Shown: positions 34,929 through 47,300, numbered from the stretch's first letter. The stretch: 64,000 nt of DNA from Dastarcus helophoroides (GCA_028583605.1 CM053328.1:33215578-33279577), one strand, 5' to 3'. Notes: generated from the sequence alone by a model not told the origin. A program made the numbers and translations.

Positions 34929-37405
34929 TTACCTTTGCCCTTTTGTCTTCTCTTTTTTCCTTCTTGTTTTCTTTGGCTTTCCGTCTTCTCTTTTTTCTGG
35001 CTTCTTTTCGTTGTCTTCTTGTTTTGCTATTTTCGCCCTAGCTTTACTTGCGTAAGAGACTCCCTCGATTATCTTTACAGTATTGACTTTGCTGTATCTG
35101 GTTTTCGGTAATGCGGGACAACCGCGATAGCTCGTAGGGTGAGCACCTTGGCAGTTGGCGCATTTTTCCAGCTGTGTCTTCAAAAGTTCGCATGTCTTCG
35201 TCGCATGCTTTTGCCCGCATTTGACGCAGATTGAATCCGCGTGGCAATTCTTCTGCGTGTGTCCGTTTCGTAGCAACTGACAGTTGAAACACTGCCCGAC
35301 GTCTTTTCGTCTCCTGAGGGCCTCTACTCCTATATCTAGGCCGCAGCAGGTTTTCATTTCGTAAATCTTCTTCTCGTCTCGGTTTAGCTCAACAAAGACG
35401 AGCGGCATAATTGTCCTTTCCTTGCTTCTCTTGTACAGGGTCTTTGGTTATAAATGCACCCCCCATTTATTTTTCGAATTATGATAGATACAAAAAAATT
35501 TGAATGATAAAGTTTCTAAATATCTCTTAAATTTTTATTTGAAATAAGTTTGCAATATACAGGGTGCTACGTTTTTTCACAATCAAAATCAACTTTTGTT
35601 TTTTAAACGGAACACTCCAATTATTTTTTTATTTTCGAATTCTCCTAAAAATTTCACATATGTTTTATAAAACCTACCTAGAGCTAAATTTAATTGTTTC
35701 CAAAATATTGATAGTTAGAAATAGCCAATATGAGCTTGATTTGATACTAATAATCAGGTATCTACGAGAAATGTTAAATGTAAAAGTTTTCAAGAATTGC
35801 CTAAATTTTTGTTTGAAATGATTTATTGATATACCGGGGCTTTTGTTTTTCCAGAATCCAAACTTAATTTGTTTTTTTTTTAAGTAGAACAGTCCGATTA
35901 CTTTTTCATTTTTGAATTTCCCTAAAAATATATCTTATACAATATACCCCATATCTAAATTTAACTGCTTTGAAAATATTGATGGTTTTAAATCGTCAAT
36001 AAGATCCTAGGTTCATTTCGTTTAAAACTTTAATAAAAAAAATGAAGTAACATAAAAAGCTGGCTTATTTCAAAATATATCGATAATAAAAAGGGAAAGA
36101 GGGGCCCATTTCTTCTATGTTAAACGGTTTCAGAGTTATACTTATAGGTTTTTGTTTTAAGTTTAGAAAATTGTCAGTTTTTTAAGTAACAACATTTTTA
36201 AACTGCTGAGTCTAAGAATAAGCTATGTCTTATGAAATACTTATCAAAGAAGTTCAAATATAACAACATAATTCGGATGTTCTATTTAAAAAACCAAAAT
36301 TGATTTGTATTCTGGAAAGCTAAACACCCTGTATATAGCAAACATATTTGAAATAAATATTTAAGCGATTTCTATAAACTTTTAAATCTAACATTTCTTA
36401 TAGATATCTATTATTTACGAAAAATCAAGATCATATTGGCGATCTATAACCATCAATATTTCGGAAACAATTAAATTTAGATATAGGTATGTTACATAAA
36501 ATATATGTGGAATTTTTGGGAAATTTCGAAAATAAAAAAAATAATTGGGTTGTTCCATTTAAAAAACCAAAGTTGACTTTGATTCTGAAAAAACGTAGCA
36601 CCCTGTATATCGCAAACTTATTTCAAATAAAAATTTAAGAGATATCTAGAAACATTTTTAGTAAATTTTTTTGTATCTATCATAATTCGAAAGATAAATG
36701 GGGGGTGCATTTATAACCAAAGACCCTGTACATTCGAACAATTTTAGTTGGATGAAATCCTTTTTCCTTTAAATCAACTTCAACTTCTTTTTCCTTTAGG
36801 AAAGTGGGAATTCCTCTCAGTACTACCTTGAGGTTTCTTTCCTCTGAAAGGGAGTATGTGTGGTACTGAATTTTCTTTTCCTCGAGTTCCTTAACAAGGG
36901 CTTGATGATCTTCGGGGCGGGTAGGATAGATTTTTATTCCATCCTTACTCGCTTGTGTCTTGATGTATTCAATTTTCTTCGTCTTCATAGTATTCGCGGT
37001 TACCGTCCCATTTTTCTGCTCCCGCAGGATAACTGGAGGTACCTGTCCTTTTCTTTCACGAGTTTTGTTGTTACTTTTGCTTGGCTTTACTTGAATAGCC
37101 GTTATTTTAAATTCCTTTTCTTCTCTTTTCTTTTCCATCGCTATACTCTCTGAGTTAACGACGGAATTTTCAGTATTTTCTTCGCTTTCTTCTTCATTTT
37201 GTATTGAGATTAAATCTTCCTTCTTTTCTTCAGCAACCAAGCATTCTACATTTTGTGTAGCGCTCAAGTCACCTACTTTGTCTTTTATTGCCGTCTCTAT
37301 CAATAAAAGTATTTCCTTTAATGCCTCTATCGACATATTTTTAAAATCGCCGTCGGATTTCGGGCTTGTTGCCCTTTGGCAGGTCTTCAGCTTTTTTCTC
37401 TTCAT
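34929..37405 (-). pseudogene. Jockey-like retrotransposon ORF1 (gag-like), split by an insertion
   Basis: The N-terminal part is 37405 to about 36731 and the C-terminal part about 35433 to 34929; the intervening 1.29 kb is an inserted element. The N-terminal part is charged and Glu/Lys-rich, then carries the RNA-binding region preceding zinc knuckles in Jockey ORF1 (KVVLRGIPTFLKEKEV, then KGFHPTKIVRMYR). The C-terminal part has PLVFVEL, then three Cys/His knuckles: CFNC-x6-H-x4-C (two residues longer than usual), CVKC-x3-H-x4-C and CANC-x3-H-x6-C. A Lys-rich tail follows. The protein would bind the element's RNA. It is inactive because of the insertion. The remaining 5' leader reaches about 37665, and ORF2 is not recognisable downstream. 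Confidence 0.85.
35436..36728. mobile_element. 1.29-kb near-complete palindrome inserted in ORF1, TSD TA
   Basis: Starts CAGGGTCTTTGGTTATAAAT and ends with its exact complement. TA flanks both sides (35434-35435 and 36729-36730), the Tc1/mariner-type duplication. Inverted similarity runs nearly to the centre, with arms of about 600 bp, so the whole element can fold on itself. Within each arm a second copy of the terminal word occurs (TACAGGGTGCTACGTTTTTT at about 35558 and its complement near 36605), so the arms are themselves made of repeated units. It has no coding frame of note. It interrupts the Jockey-like ORF1 at a clean TA, so it is younger. Confidence 0.85.
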
Positions 37406-37797
37406 TGTCGCACAATTCCGTTGGAGAACAAATCTCTCTGTTCTCGCACGGTCACTTCACTAAACTTTAGTCGCACTGCGGTGGCACCAACGATCCGGAG
37501 ACCTGGACGCACTCTAACTAACGCCAATATTATGTGCAAAATGCTTTTTTTTTCTTCGTGGTGGACTCTTTCTGCTTTTTTCTGTTTTGTGTATTTAATT
37601 AGAAATTCGCCATAAAGCGACCCTACTTGGACTTCTGTTAACGATTTATAGAACCTTACTGGAAAAAACATCAAGTGAAAAATATCTAATTAACATAAGT
37701 ACAATATGTTTTTAAAATTTAAATTAACAAAATCCAAAACATTACAATGTATCTATCAAAATTGACAATAAAACAGTACTATTTCCAAAAAAAGAAA
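37406..37797 (-). other. 5' leader of the Jockey-like element and spacer
   Basis: On the minus strand, sequence upstream of ORF1 to about 37665 reads as a LINE 5' leader. Between it and the Rab6-like stop codon at 37798 lies about 130 bp of AT-rich spacer. Confidence 0.4.
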
Positions 37798-38425
<628 letters not shown>

Positions 38426-39791
38426 AACTTGTAAACTTCACAATAGACAGCTGTCAACACTTCATAGACTCATTAATTAGCAAAGATGTTAAGAGTCGCC
38501 AGATTTGGCTCCTTGATCATATTTCTGGTGTATACATACTACACAAACGTTGGTTTTGAAAAAGATTGCACAATTCTTTATGATTAAATCCATTAGTTAT
38601 TAGAGATATTTTTAAATGGAAAAATGATTTCTGATAATATTGCACCAAATCAGTCGTAATCTTTAATCTCTCTCTAAACTATGATACCATTTGCTGCATT
38701 TTGAAACTGCTATTCAAAATTCTCCACGGAGAAGTGACTTTTAATTTCATTCGTTCATCTGTCTATACGTTATGTTAGCACAGTGCAGGTGAAATTTTTT
38801 ACATTTTCAAAATTCTTTTTTCCTTCCTATTTTTCCATCCCTATTGATTGACATTATTTTCTTCGCCACTTGCTTCTTCCACACATCTAAATTTTCATTT
38901 ATCTTATTATTATTATTATAAGGATTGGAAATTTTTTATAGATTGCTGTCAGAAATATTTCTGATGGTAGATAAAAAATGTTAGAGAAATTGTAAAACTC
39001 AACTTTCGTGATAGGAAATATATTATAATTTCCATTCCTGACGATGGACATAGAGGTGAACTACCCGAAAAATTAAATTTCATTAGTATTTATATTTATT
39101 GTTAATATTTACGATAGTTTTTAAGTGTTATTTCAGTGAAGTCACAAATAGCGACTGACTAACGTGATCACCATTTGGGGCAAGCTATAATCTTTTTTAA
39201 AGAAAAAAGTAGTTTCAAAAAATAAGGTCAAAATTTTGCTAAATCATCAGAAATTGTCTTGGTTTCCTTAGCTTCAACTGAAAACCTTTCTTTAAATATG
39301 GAATCTTTTTTATTTAGGTATTTAACTATACTCAGTAAATATAAGAATTAGCAGCTAAACTTGTAGCTAAGCACTTAAATTGTTGCTGCTTGTTACTATT
39401 TTTTTTGCACTTGCTTATGTATATGAAGGCAATTTTTGCAAGTTTCAGTTTCGACCAAAACCAAAACAGAAGCCGAGATTCAGTTTTGGCCTAAAATCTG
39501 TTTCAGTCAGTGTCTATATTGAATTTTTCAAAATAGAAGCCTATTAATTTTGGAAAGGATTTTTTATATTTAGAACTACCGTCGCCTATCAAATAATATT
39601 AGATGGCTGAAGCGTTAGGAATCGTCCCTTACACAGGACAGAGCTAAATTTAAACTATTACAAAATAGTTTTCAGATATAGGCCTTCAAAATAAACTACA
39701 ATATTGCACACCAATTCTTCATTGCTCAATCACTAGCCTTACAATAATTATTTACACATTTTGTATAGTTTCATATTTAACTTTTATATGA
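38426..39791. other. Intergenic, no gene
   Basis: Contains the second copy of the dispersed repeat (38570-38830). Around 39440-39520 a CAAAACCAAAACAG-rich tract looks like a small interspersed repeat fragment. No exon is recognised. Confidence 0.5.
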
Positions 39792-41607
39792 CTAATGATT
39801 TCCCTTTAATTTATGTTGTAATTTTTCAAATTCTTTTTTATTTATTTTATCTACATCATCTTCAACTTCCTCCACAGCTAGCACTTCCGGGATATAAAAC
39901 TGTAACATGTTTTGCACACCATTTTTCAATGTTACCACTGAACTTGGACAGCTTGAGCAGGCACCTTGTAACTTAAGCTTAACGATCCCATCATCAAACC
40001 CCATAAATATGATATCTCCTGAAACATGTAATAGCATAATATCACTAACTACAGCAAAATAGAAATGTTAGAGCAAAGCTTTAGTTGAATCGATTAAAAA
40101 AGATGGTGCAGGAAACCACGTTCAAAGCGTGAAAAAAAATCTTGGACAAGAGCAATCTTTCTGCTCCAGACGAGTCGATCTGGTTTAAATTTTCTGTATT
40201 TTTAATCTTTTATCATCGGTATTTATTTTAAAGTAAAATATTAACACCCTTGAATGCTTATGGATTTCTACATAGCTTTTATGAACTGAAGTCTGATACG
40301 GGTACTTCAACTTATTTAAAACATTCTAGATCGTAGTTGGATGATTAATTCTGAGAACACTGGTCAGTCTCTCTTCTGAAAAGAGTTTTTAAGGGATTAA
40401 CGTTGACATATATGTACTAGTAGAACTAAGTGAGTGTGTCATAAGATAGACCAGATGAATTTGGAAATATGATAAAGATTTTGTTTTGAAGAGAGGTTGG
40501 TAATATAATTTCATTGCAACAACACACCTTCCGGGGATAGCACAATGGGCCCGGAAAGGGTGGCCTAAGTGCTGGCCTAAACTTTAGGCAACCCACAACG
40601 AATCCAGAATCCAACACACCTTCCGTGACCTCTTATGAAAATTGTCTCATAATTAAAGTTTGGTGTTTTATCAAACTGAATCGTTCATACACCCCATTTC
40701 CAATAAGGTGCTAAATAGCTTTTACCAATTTTTTTTTATTCAGTGTTAAATGAGCTCTTTGCTGTACTTAGCAATTTTCGATCAAAAATGGGAACTAAAT
40801 TCCAGGAAATATATACATTTAGGGTGTGGTTAATACAGCTCCAATCAACAACAAATGATTGGTCTACCCTCAAAACGTCATACTGTTGAGTACACACTTT
40901 GCAAAAAAAATATTGCTTAGCCCCTTTCAACAATAATTGATTCAATTTTATGGCAATATACAGTTCGGTGACAGTAATAAACTACTTAGCAATAATGTAC
41001 CTCCATCTTCTTGGACTGTTGGCCTTATTCTAGTATCTAGCAACTCTTTTATCATCTGAACCACTTCACTATCATCTGAATCATCTAAAAAAGCGATTTT
41101 TATAATATAATAAATAACAACAATGGGCACATCCTTACCAGCGGCTTCCGCACTGTTGTTAACTTCATTAATGATTGGTAGTCCACTGGCGAAGAAATCC
41201 ATTATAGCAGCAAATATATTAGGCTTTAGCAGTCTCCATTGCACTTCATCATCCATTCTCGTAACTGTTATGAAGTCGGGCCCAAGAAAAACACCTTTAA
41301 CACCTTCAATTCTAAACAGCTGCCTAACAAGTGGTGACTGCTGAGCATCTTTCGAGCTTGGGAAATCTTTGGTTTGACCAGATTCTAAGACTTTCCTACC
41401 AGGCAGAAACTTCAACGAGTTTGGATTTGGCGTATCCTGCGTTTGTATGAACATTAAAAGTTTACTAGTGGTTTGTAAACAATTTGTTCTAATTTTCAAT
41501 ACACTGAAAAATATCGATTGACATCTTTAAATTTCATATTATCACAAAACTTACTCGTGCCGAAATGCGTTTTGATTTGCAAAATTCCTAAAAAATTGTC
41601 GCAACAT
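39792..41607 (-). CDS. NFU1: NFU1 iron-sulfur cluster scaffold, mitochondrial, 4 exons, 242 aa
   Basis: Exons (minus strand) 41607-41555, 41503-41139, 41084-41001 and 40018-39792. The first three introns are 51, 54 and 982 bp with GT-AG ends, and the phases add up to 729 bases including the TAG stop. The N-terminus [18 protein letters not shown] is Arg/Phe/Asn-rich with no acidic residue until its end, a good mitochondrial targeting signal. Then [19 protein letters not shown] opens the Nfu N-terminal domain, with [11 protein letters not shown] and [11 protein letters not shown]. The C-terminal NifU-like domain has [15 protein letters not shown], spliced to DIIFMGF, and the cluster-binding CSSCPSS (CxxC). 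NFU1 delivers [4Fe-4S] clusters to lipoyl synthase and respiratory complexes. The second intron is in frame, so the unspliced reading stays open across it, but the encoded insert is absent from the family. Everything expected is present; likely functional. Confidence 0.92.
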
Positions 41608-42511
41608 CCTGAATTCTCTCTTAATTTTGAAACTAAAAAACCTGTTTGATCTATTTGGTTTTTTATTTCCTAACCTAAAAAATCTTCTTCTTTTTTAATT
41701 TGTATCTTGGTCTTAGCCGCACTTCGTGATTAATCGTTTCTATGTTCGGATTTCGAATGCAACTGAAGCATAAAAATCCCAGGGGCGGCAGATTTACGGG
41801 TGTGCAAAAGAACAAAAGATTTTGATATCAGAGACAAGACTTGACATATAAAATGTTCTAAAGAATGTACTTGTTAGTTACTAAAAAAAAATCATCAGAA
41901 CTAAAGCTGGCTTCACACGTTATCATTTTGATGATTAATGTGTTGCCTATATTTCAGGGGTTGTTAGGCGGAAATAATCGCACTAAATGTCCATTACCAT
42001 TATTAACAATTTAATAACTTTCAGTAGAAACTGCCATAAAATATTGAAGAATTACTGTTTAAACAACCAACAACAAATCAAAATATTTAATGATATTTAG
42101 GTTAGGATTTCAAGAACGCATTACCAATCGTCATGTCGCTGCCACAAGCCTACATCTAAATCGTATATATGTATTACATATATGATCTAAATATTAGTTC
42201 TTGTTGTTGTTGCCACTAGAAAATTGGAACTTCGATGCTTACTATGATGCACTTTTATATGAAATGGATTATCGTTTGAACTTTTAAGACATTCACTGCA
42301 TTACCAGTTATATGCGACTGGCAAATATCTTAATAATCGTGAAGAAACTAAAATTACAAACTCATTGCATAAAATGGTCAAATGAGCAGCAGGAGTCACA
42401 GGTGCAGTTTGGTTTTTGCAGAAAAATAAACGAATTAAATTTAATACTATAATTTAATTAAATCACACTTAAAAAATTCTATATATACATATTATTATTC
42501 TGAAGTCCCAT
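41608..42511. other. Intergenic between NFU1 and SMNDC1
   Basis: The NFU1 promoter must lie just above 41607. A small palindrome ATATATGTATTACATATAT-like sequence is at 42164-42184. No gene is seen. The SMNDC1 3' UTR probably lies at its right edge. Confidence 0.5.
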
Positions 42512-43252
42512 TTAGACACCTTTTCTCCACTTTTCAGCAGTGACAAATTCAGTCATTGGTTTACCACTTATTCCACAAGTACCAATCCCGACTCTCCCAT
42601 TTACTGATTCAGGCGAAGCAAATATACTCTTAACCTTAAGACCAGTCTTCTTATTTTTGGAGGCTTTATTTGTAAATGCCAGCCATTTTTGCTTTTCTGT
42701 TTCCCGTTCCTCTTCCAATTCTTTAAAACGCATCTGTTTCTTTTGCTTTTTCTTCTTCAGGTACTCCTTATTATTCATTTTGGCCCTCTTCAACTTTTCA
42801 GCTTCTGTTAATACACGTTTCTGTCCGGTATATTCTTTGATTTCCGACAACATTGTAATGCCACGGTTTTTGAAGTTTTCGAAAGTTACATTAACTTGAC
42901 CATCTGGATTAATCGCGTCAATTCTAGCCTCGTAGTATTGTCCATTATCGCTCCATTTCGCCATGCATATGTCCCCTATTCTCCACATTTTCTTGGCTTT
43001 GGTTTTTGCTACAAACTCTTCAACCGCTAGAAGGGATTTTGTAATTTCATCATCTTCAGCTACTCCCACAGGTGCCGTATACTCTGGTTGGTTTGCCGCT
43101 TCTTCTGCTTTGATTTTTAGGTCCAAGCTTAAATCAATCACTTCTTCAAGATCCACCTTCAGCTTTTGCAGTTCTTTGTTTTCTGGATCACTCAGTAGCG
43201 CAGCTTCAACTTGTTGCAGTTGAAGACGATAATTTTGCAGCTCGTCTCCCAT
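42512..43252 (-). CDS. SMNDC1: SMNDC1 / SPF30 splicing factor, single exon, 246 aa
   Basis: The start chosen is the ATG at 43252 (MGDELQNYRLQLQQVEAALL), which matches the family's N-terminus; an in-frame ATG at 43276 is possible but adds residues unlike the family. Residues 1-50 are a coiled coil. About 90-140 is a Tudor domain (WRIGDICMAKWSDNGQYYEA, then INPDGQVNVTFENF), whose aromatic residues form the cage for symmetric dimethyl-arginine on Sm proteins. After that comes a basic helical region (NNKEYLKKKKQKKQM), and the C-terminus ends with the conserved GISGKPMTEF. The protein takes part in tri-snRNP joining during spliceosome assembly in the nucleus. The human protein is 238 aa, so the length is normal. 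It is intact. NFU1 is its same-strand neighbour, 0.9 kb downstream. Confidence 0.93.
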   Translation of the reverse strand: MGDELQNYRLQLQQVEAALLSDPENKELQKLKVDLEEVIDLSLDLKIKAEEAANQPEYTAPVGVAEDDEITKSLLAVEEFVAKTKAKKMWRIGDICMAKWSDNGQYYEARIDAINPDGQVNVTFENFKNRGITMLSEIKEYTGQKRVLTEAEKLKRAKMNNKEYLKKKKQKKQMRFKELEEERETEKQKWLAFTNKASKNKKTGLKVKSIFASPESVNGRVGIGTCGISGKPMTEFVTAEKWRKGV

Positions 43253-44160
43253 TTTTAGTTGAATTCGATCGTACAAAACTAATAAAATAACTATTTTTAC
43301 TGGGGGAACAGGGTCAACTCAATATTTGTCTTACTAAATATTGGTAAACTAGAAACGTCAATGTCAATTGTCAAATAATGTCATTTCCCTACGAATGTCA
43401 AACATCCACCTGTTAAAGAACAGTTGAACTTCGGCACAGAAATCTGCAATAAATAGCAATTTTATGAAAAGATACCTAGCAGTGACAAATTTATGTGATG
43501 TTAAGTTCAATATGTAACGAGAAATATATATTTTAAATTAATGTTTAAATAACGATTAGGTCAATTTTACTGTCACTAAAATACTTACTAAATAAAAAAT
43601 AAAACCGTAATAGTAGTAGGTTTCTGCCATCTAGAGTGAGAGGATTGAACATTATCGTTTTCATAAAATTTATTTTTCACAATACATGGAAAATAAAAAG
43701 TATTGGCTTTGCTACAGAAATTGTAATGTTACTAATTTGAACATAAATTAATGTTAGGGGGTCCTAGATAAGCATAATAAATGCATACTTCTTATTGACT
43801 AAATTTCAATAAATCTCAGGAGTTTGGAAAACCAACATACACGTACCGTGTCATAAAAGTTGCATAACTTTTCAAAATCTAGTCCATTGCGGTATTGAAG
43901 ATTACGTACGAATTATGAGATGTTACATTTTATTATAGGCTAGCTGGCCCTAACAAACTTCGTATTGCCTTAGAATTAATAAATATTGTATTAACTTATT
44001 AACTGAATTAATTTTTACATTAAAATATTTAGTATGCTCGCATACAGGCTTTGTCGCTTTGCAACAAAGCCTTGTGACTGTTTTCGAGTGAATCCTAGGC
44101 GAAAAGCCGCTAAAAATCACAATTCCCTAAAAACCACAATTCAAAGTGATACAGGATTAT
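43253..44160. other. Intergenic, SMNDC1 promoter side
   Basis: No gene. A small hairpin AGGCTTTGTCGC-TTTGCAACAAAGCC at 44048-44073 is the only structured element seen. Confidence 0.5.
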
Positions 44161-44540
44161 ATTGGAAACTAGTTACAACACGTTTACTGTTCGTGTAGGT
44201 TGCGATACGTTGCTGTCATGTTACTATTATGAATCAGAGATGGCGCTGTACACCAATTATTTATAAAACACTTTTTCGTAATTTTTTTAAATATTTTAGT
44301 TTTTATTCTACTATTGGAAGTTAGGATAAATCCAACTAAACAAAGAGCCTACTGGAAACTAGTTACAACACATTTACTGTTAACGTAGGTTTCGATACGT
44401 TGCTGTCATGTTCCTGTCATGAATCAGAGATGGCACTGTACACGAATTCCTTATAAAACATTTATTCCTGAATCTTTTCAATATTTTAGTCTTTATTTTA
44501 TTATTCGAGGCCGAGATAAATCCAACAAAGCAAAGAGCAT
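44161..44540. repeat. Two tandem copies of a 190-bp repeat
   Basis: Copies start at 44161 and 44351, each opening with TGGAAACTAGTTACAACAC and containing GATACGTTGCTGTCATGTT and ATGAATCAGAGATGGC, ending in a GATAAATCCAAC-AA-CAAAGAGC word. They are roughly 85-90% alike by eye. Origin unknown. Confidence 0.8.
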
Positions 44541-44989
44541 AAAAATCCATCTAACCGTTCTGGAGTTATAAGTGGTGTAACTAACACGACTTTGTTATGT
44601 ACTCTATTTGGCTGTTCCACACAGGATATAGATTATACATACCTCAATGGTCTGCTCTAATGAAAACCTGGAGCAATAGTGAAATGAATTAATTTTATCA
44701 AATTTGCAGCCCTTATGTAAAAATAAAAAAACAGCTTCTTGAAAATATTGTTTTGCAGAAAATTAAGAGTACCTAACATTAGTTTCAGATTGTTTATTTT
44801 TGGAAGTGGACCTGCACTTATAGCAATTTATCCTAATAAGGAATACATAAATGTATACTCGCTTAGGTAAAAAGAGGAATTGTTTGTGTCTACGAGTAGT
44901 AGAGTAATCTAGAATGGACTCTCGGTCAATAGTAGGGCTTTAAGGTTTCTAACAGCAAAAGCGCGACAAAAAGATCAGGTTGAAAAAAC
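44541..44989. other. No gene
   Basis: AT-rich spacer between the 190-bp repeats and array 3. I see nothing to annotate. Confidence 0.5.
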
Positions 44990-46745
44990 AAATTTTTGAC
45001 AAAGAATATTTTCATCTTCAATTTTAAAATATTTTTTTCTCGAACTTTAAAGCTTAAAAAACTTCCATTTTAAATTGAAAGTATCAAAGTCCAGTGGAAA
45101 ATTTTACTCTAAATTCAAAATTTCTACATTTATTTTTGAAAAATCTCGGATTTTTGCCCAAAATAACAAATTCGGTCTCGACATTTCTCAAAATCTCGGC
45201 TTCAATATCAAATTTCTATTTCCATTCGATTTCAAACTCGAAATTTCTACATCTTTTACAAAATATCGAGTTTTTAGTTGAAATTTCAAGTTTGTTGTTT
45301 TGGTTTTACAATTACAACTTTAATCTCGAAGTATTATTGGCCTTTATCTATATTTCAGGAAGAAAGTTGAACTCCAAATTCAAAATTTGTAATTTGGTAT
45401 CATAATTTTCAGTTTAAAATTAAAACTTTGAATTGAATCTCGAAAAAAAAATTTCTTGGAATTTCGATTGTCCTCAAAAGTTTGACTTTAGTTTCGACAT
45501 TTTTGACTTTTACTTTAAAACATTTGTTAATCTAAAAATATTAAGTTTAAACTTAAAATTTTTGGCACTTTGTTTCTAACATTTTTATCGAAATTTCGAA
45601 ATTTGGAAACGAAAGTTTTAGTTTCATTTTGAAATTTGGACTTTTTTCTATGAACTTCCACTTATTTTCACAATTCCACTTTACTTTTGAAATACTTTTA
45701 CTCTAAATTCAAAATCTCTACATTTGTTTGAAAATCTCTGCTTTTTGCCCAAAATAACAAATTCGGTCTCGACATTTCTCAAAATCTCGACTTCAATATC
45801 AAATTTCCATTTCCATTCGATTTCAAACTCGAAATTTTTACTATCTTTTACAAAATATCGAGTTTTTAGTTGAAATTTTGAGTTTGTTGTTTTGGTTTTA
45901 GAATTACAACTTTAATCTCGAAGTATTATTGGCCTTTATCTATATTTCAGAAGGAAAGTTGAACTCCAAATTCAAAATTTGTAATTTGTTTTCATAATTT
46001 TCAGTTTAAAATTGAAACTTTGAATTGAATCTCGAAAAAAAAATTTCTTGGAATTTCGATTGTCCTCAAAAGTTTGACTTTAGTTTCGACATTTTCGACT
46101 TTTACTTTAAAACGTTTGTTAATCTCAAAATGTTAAGTTTAAACTCAAAATTTTTGGCACTTTGTCTCTAACATTTTTATCGAACATTTCGGAATTTGGA
46201 AACGAAAGTTTTAGTTTCATTTTGAAATTTGGACTTTTTTCTATGAACTTCGACTTACACACAATTCTACTTACATTTGAAATACTTTTTCTCAAACTTT
46301 TTGTAGAAGCTGGAATTTTGGGATCCAAAACCTTGGCTGCCTAATTTATAAAAACACATTAAAACCTTCGCGAAAAACGTTCAAAATTTGATATTAAAAT
46401 GAAAATTTTTAGGGAAAACATCAAACTTTCGGTTTTGAAGTCCAGATTACAAAAAGAAGGTGAAAAAATGTTACGTTTAAAGCGGAATTTTTTTAAAAAA
46501 GAGGAAAAATTATATCTTCTTCCATACAGTTCCGCTTTAAATATAAAATTTATAGAAAATAGTCAAAATTATGAGAAAATGGAACATTAGGAAAAAATTA
46601 TAGAAGGTTTAAGAGAAATGGTGAAAGCTTGAGTTTCATCTCTAAATTTAACAATAACTTCCAAAATTTCAAAAAAAAAGTTCAAATTTTGGGTTAAAAC
46701 GCGGACATTTCAATTTTATACTTCAAAATGAAAAAAAATAGAGTT
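44990..46745. repeat. Degenerate AT-rich array 3 with a 591-bp tandem duplication
   Basis: The same texture as arrays 1 and 2 but with pyrimidine words (TTTCAAAATTTC, CTCGAAATTTCT) on this strand. Two copies of a longer unit are offset by 591 bp: TTGCCCAAAATAACAAATTC occurs at 45154 and 45745, with the rest aligned over 45095-45680 and 45690-46300. Short open frames inside (up to 103 codons) follow from the lack of TAA/TAG words and do not look like proteins. Confidence 0.65.
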
Positions 46746-46757
46746 CAATCTGATATA

Positions 46758-46892
46758 ATGACCACCGATCTGGAGGGATATGGAATTGTCGGATTATCGG
46801 AACAAATGGCTTCCCGCATGTATTTGGTGCGGGATAGCTTTAAAGACGACTACATGGTAAATACGGAACTTCCGGCACAGCGGAAGGGTTGA
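46758..46892 (+). CDS. Short open frame with coding-like composition, 44 aa
   Basis: Reads MTTDLEGYGIVGLSEQMASR and ends with a basic tail before TGA. Codon use is balanced and unlike the AT-rich array on its left. It might be an exon (possible donor ATG|GTAAAT near 46855) or a scrap of a mobile element. I do not recognise it, and no partner exon was found. Confidence 0.25.
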   Translation: MTTDLEGYGIVGLSEQMASRMYLVRDSFKDDYMVNTELPAQRKG

Positions 46893-47169
46893 CAAGTCTA
46901 GCTTGCTTAAATGGTCCAATGCATATTTATAATTTCTTAGGATTTTAGTAGTACTTTGTTAAAAATATATTGCTACACATTGGTTCTTCATGGTGGACTC
47001 TTATTGGTCGGAAACATTATGTTTATTAATTTTATTTAACATTTTTTTTATTATTTCCAAACTGGGCCGCAGAAATGTTAAATAAAATTATTAAACATAT
47101 ACATTTAGTCACACTAATTGTATGTGAAAATTTTGAGCATTTATATCCAGAAGTAAAGCGCATGAAAAA

Positions 47170-47300
47170 TGAATAATCCAAAAGAAAATTCTTAAATGGC
47201 CAGTATTATTCATTGAAAAATTTATAGCGATGCAGTTGTCTTAAATGGTTCATACACGAGAAAAACAATTTAAATATTTAGACAATTATTGATTAAGGTA
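47170..47300 (+). promoter_or_regulatory. Receptor upstream module, copy P1
   Basis: About 130 bp starting ATAATCCAAAAG-AATTCT, with GATGCAGTTG in the middle and ACGAGAAAAACA-TTAAATATT-ACAATTATTGAT at the end. The same ordered words precede OR 2 (54130-54250) and stand alone at 58017-58140. Conservation over non-coding sequence in three places suggests the promoter or 5' UTR of the receptor family, duplicated with the genes. Confidence 0.6.

Noticed and set aside
34585..35055. Plus-strand Phe/Leu-rich frames that look like membrane proteins
   Set aside because: They are the antisense of the Lys/Glu-rich ORF1 tail of the Jockey-like element.
39792..39976. Plus-strand 71-codon frame at the NFU1 last exon
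   Set aside because: Antisense of the NFU1 CxxC domain exon.
40430..40620. GC-richer stretch (GGGCCCGGAAAGGG, CACACCTTCCGGGGATAGC) in NFU1 intron 3 as an exon
   Set aside because: Both strands have stops and no matching splice phase; it looks like a fragment of an interspersed repeat.
42540..43223. Plus-strand frames of 119 and 86 codons
   Set aside because: Antisense shadows of SMNDC1.
45094..45405. 103-codon Phe/Leu-rich open frame
   Set aside because: Array 3 artefact; the tandem copy 591 bp away does not keep the frame.
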